In this document: positions 5,861 through 5,861 of the stretch, piece after piece
Layout: the number at the start of each line of letters is the position of its first letter
How positions within the stretch are numbered: position 1 is the stretch's first letter
NCBI GenBank assembly: GCA_003647825.1
Contig: QMNP01000117.1
Coordinates: 1 to 5,861 of the forward strand
Direction of reading: 5' to 3'
Origin: Candidatus Cloacimonadota bacterium
Lineage (GTDB): Bacteria; Cloacimonadota; Cloacimonadia; Cloacimonadales; TCS61
DNA length: 5,861 nt
Program-made: the position numbers and the translations under genes
Notes under the pieces: generated by a model
Database searches by the model: none
The model's input: the letters and a program-made list of their open reading frames with translations, nothing else
Told to the model about the DNA's origin: nothing

Positions 5861-5861
5861 G

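Overview
This window holds most of a Bat-type (Bacteroides aerotolerance) gene cluster. It runs on the + strand with no convincing gene on the other strand. The order is: a MoxR-type AAA+ ATPase whose start lies outside the window (2-973); a soluble DUF58/von Willebrand factor A (VWA) protein (1110-1991); a signal-peptide protein with one membrane span and a cytoplasmic tail (2044-2982); BatA (2975-3964) and BatB (3979-4992), two membrane-anchored VWA proteins; and a BatC-like periplasmic TPR protein with a very Q/E/K-rich tail (5093-5860). BatD and BatE would be expected after the right edge but cannot be seen.

The gene order and protein sequences point to the Bacteroidota/FCB side of the tree. 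The DNA is AT-rich. Strong Shine-Dalgarno sites (AGGAGG before batA, GAGGG before batB) are unusual for typical Bacteroidota, so a related FCB lineage such as Cloacimonadota, or another candidate phylum, is at least as likely. This assignment is inference; no marker gene is present.

Spacing is uneven. The third gene overlaps batA by 8 nt, and batA and batB are 14 nt apart, so these three form a tight translational unit. The other junctions are longer (136, 52 and 100 nt) and each holds something: a perfect 7-bp hairpin after moxR, and one copy each of a short repeat (CTGAGC, 3-4 nt, TCGAAGGAC) before the third gene and before batC. In both copies the AAGGA of the repeat lies where a ribosome binding site should be, and in both it can pair with an upstream TCCTT. 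The 100-nt gap before batC also contains a 33-codon open frame that ends on the batC start codon (ATGA overlap).

Read by the positive-inside rule, the proteins divide across the membrane. MoxR and DUF58 are cytoplasmic, the VWA domains of BatA and BatB and the TPR domain of BatC face the periplasm, and the third gene has a domain on each side. By analogy with other MoxR-VWA systems this would be an ATPase-driven chaperone or assembly machine acting on envelope proteins; its substrate is unknown. The system is a known family. The less explained signals are in the gaps between genes.
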